A program made the translations under genes and the position numbers. DNA of 64,000 nt from Micromonospora rifamycinica (GTDB taxonomy: Bacteria > Actinomycetota > Actinomycetes > Mycobacteriales > Micromonosporaceae): positions 6,888,001 through 6,952,000 of the forward strand of contig NZ_LT607752.1 in the NCBI RefSeq assembly GCF_900090265.1. Direction: 5' to 3'. The notes under the pieces were generated by a model, which worked only from the letters and a program-made list of their open reading frames with translations, did no database searches and had not been told where the DNA came from. Positions 62,544-64,000 of this stretch are shown here, one piece after another. The number at the start of each line of letters is the position of its first letter. Position 1 is the first letter of the stretch.

Positions 62544-62627
62544 CCACCCGCCGGGCCTGGTGCCGCTGTGGCCGGGCCGTTCGGTGTTTCCCCTGCCCAC
62601 CTGTCTTGCCGAGGACCGACCTTCCAG

Positions 62628-63734
62628 ATGGCCCGTACCTACACCCCCGAACTCATCGCCGCCGCCGTACGCCAGGTCGACGCCGTCCGCGCGACCGGAC
62701 AACGCGGCCCGATCAGCACCGTCGCCCGGGAACTCCGCCTCGACCGCCGGCTCCTGCAATCGTGGGTGACCAAAGCCCGCGCCCATGCCGCCGCAGCACC
62801 CGCTGTCCCGGCCACCGACGTCCCGGTCCTGCTTCCTGACGGGCTGCTGCACTGCGGGTTCTGCCGGCAGCCGATGACGGCGGTGTTCACCTGCGCCGGG
62901 CTCGTCTACGACTGCCCACCGCCGTGCCGGCGGCCCGTGCTGAACGCGACAGCTGTCGCCCACACTGTCGGTGAAGTGGTGCTGCGGCACGCCGCGCACC
63001 TGGTGCCCGCGGTTACCGATCCCAAGGGGGCGAGTGCCGCCGCCGGTCATGCCCACCGGCTGATCACCCGGGTCACCGCCGGCACCGACCCCGGCGATCT
63101 GCGGATCACCTGGCCCACCAGCCGGCCACCTCGACGCGTCCCACCCGGACACCTGCACCTCGCCCGCAGGCTCACCGGCAGTGACCCGCAGCGCACCCGC
63201 ACCATGCTGCGGAACATCCTCGCCGGCATCGACCCCGCCGGCACCGCCACCGAGGTGTTTCATGCTGACGCCGCACACCTGCTCGCCCCGCTGTTGCACG
63301 GCGAGGCGGCGGTCCGCTGGGCCGACTACGCCCACCGCAGCCTCACCCACCTCCACGGCCCGACCGACCCGCTCACGCTGGCCGCCGCGCATACCCTCGC
63401 CACCGCCCACCGCCGGGTGGGCCATCACCAGCGCGCGTACCACCTGCTGCGTGAACTCGCCGAGCACCTGGCCGCCACCGCCGGACCCGACGCGCACCCC
63501 ACCCTCGCCGTCCGCGCCACCACCGCCCTGGTCCTGCACGACCTCGGCCACCACCACGCCGCGCGGACTCTGCTCACCGACACCATCGGCCGCCACCGCC
63601 GCCACCATCCCGGACACCCCGCCACCGCCCGCATGACCGAACACCTCGACCGGCTGTGGCACCACCACACCACCCACCCCGACAGCAACCCAGGAGCAGC
63701 AGTGAATCCTTCCCACCCGGTGGTGCGGGCATGA
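62628..63734 (+). CDS. HTH / zinc-ribbon / helical repeat protein of unknown role
   Basis: This 368-residue protein starts with a transposase-like helix-turn-helix (TPELIAAAVRQVDAVRATGQ, then STVARELRLDRRLLQSWVTK). A four-Cys ribbon follows (LHCGFCRQPM and VYDCPPPCRRPV) like that of large serine recombinases. The C-terminal half is His/Ala/Leu-rich with TPR-like helices (AVRWADYAHRSLTHLHGP). No catalytic domain is present. ATG 62628 is chosen. The stop overlaps the helicase start as ATGA, so the two proteins probably act together in an element-specific DNA process. Confidence 0.6.
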   Translation: MARTYTPELIAAAVRQVDAVRATGQRGPISTVARELRLDRRLLQSWVTKARAHAAAAPAVPATDVPVLLPDGLLHCGFCRQPMTAVFTCAGLVYDCPPPCRRPVLNATAVAHTVGEVVLRHAAHLVPAVTDPKGASAAAGHAHRLITRVTAGTDPGDLRITWPTSRPPRRVPPGHLHLARRLTGSDPQRTRTMLRNILAGIDPAGTATEVFHADAAHLLAPLLHGEAAVRWADYAHRSLTHLHGPTDPLTLAAAHTLATAHRRVGHHQRAYHLLRELAEHLAATAGPDAHPTLAVRATTALVLHDLGHHHAARTLLTDTIGRHRRHHPGHPATARMTEHLDRLWHHHTTHPDSNPGAAVNPSHPVVRA

Positions 63735-64000
63735 CCGTTCCGGACACGGCCGTACGCGGCAGGAAGACGGACGGACAACAACCCGACGTCCCCTCCTACG
63801 ACCGGAGGCCCCCGCTGACGATTCCGCTGCCGCCCCTGCGGGGGTATCAGCGGGAGGCGGTCGAGGCGATCGTTGAGGGTGCCGCCCGTGAGGGTAGGGG
63901 ACAGGTGATCGCCGCCTGCGGGACCGGGAAGACGTTGATCGCTGCGCATGCGGCGGTGCGGTGCTGCCCACGAGGCGTGGTGGTGATCGTGTGTCCGTCG
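63731..64000 (+). CDS. SF2 DEAD/DEAH-type helicase, N-terminal part (runs off the window)
   Basis: The visible 90 residues contain the Q-motif-like LRGYQREAVEAIVEGAA and Walker A AACGTGKTLIAAHAA, followed by GVVVIVCPS (motif Ia region). This is the start of a superfamily 2 helicase related to type I restriction or element-borne helicases. It begins at ATG 63731 overlapping the upstream stop. The rest is outside the window. Confidence 0.85.
   Translation, partial: MTVPDTAVRGRKTDGQQPDVPSYDRRPPLTIPLPPLRGYQREAVEAIVEGAAREGRGQVIAACGTGKTLIAAHAAVRCCPRGVVVIVCPS

Overview
The window comes from a high-GC actinomycete, most likely a member of the Micromonosporaceae. This is inferred from codon bias, from frequent GTG starts and ATGA/GTGA overlaps, and from the conserved order ald - xerD - parA - scpA - scpB - rluB - cmk - der - tRNA-Pro. 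No database search was run.

Core chromosome (1-7565): the end of alanine dehydrogenase is followed by the chromosome-maintenance genes xerD, parA-like, scpA and scpB. After these come rluB (23S rRNA pseudouridine synthase), cmk, der (ribosome assembly GTPase), a terminator, and tRNA-Pro(GGG) with its own terminator.

Integrated element (about 7566 to beyond 64000): a tyrosine integrase and a small HTH excisionase-like gene lie directly downstream of the tRNA. This is the left end of an element of at least 56 kb; its right end is not in the window. Integrase and excisionase share a leftward operon with two DNA-methyltransferase-like genes. The conjugation genes form a type IV secretion set (VirB2-like, VirB6-like, PrgI, VirB4, then a TM accessory protein, VirD4-like coupling ATPase, replication-relaxation protein and M23 peptidase). 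The set is split by a reversed CmtR-CDF metal-resistance cassette. A related ~39-bp sequence faces both the excision operon and the conjugation operon, which suggests shared control by an adjacent sigma-like protein or another factor.

Accessory part: 28-34 kb holds plasmid-type hypothetical genes, including DUF932. 34.6-43.6 kb holds leftward regulatory operons: DUF2637, a membrane LysM-BTAD protein, and an Hsp70-like/8-TM protein with a second membrane BTAD protein. Three STAND NTPases are present: TPR-like at 11.4 kb, WD40 at 44.9 kb and TPR at 49.9 kb. The first and third each neighbour a small two-TM protein whose tail carries two copies of a short Gly-rich motif that also occurs once in the N-terminus of the partner NTPase. 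The WD40 protein carries two TM helices itself. This resembles NLR receptors paired with membrane effectors through amyloid-type signalling motifs, and it is the most interesting feature of the window.

Right part (52.6-64 kb): an XRE-type regulator lies beside identical inverted repeats. Divergent from it is an operon encoding a globin-like/FNR oxidoreductase, a GNAT-like protein, an APC permease, a histidine-decarboxylase-like PLP enzyme and an HDAC/acetylpolyamine amidohydrolase-like enzyme. The window ends in an HTH/zinc-ribbon protein and the start of an SF2 helicase.
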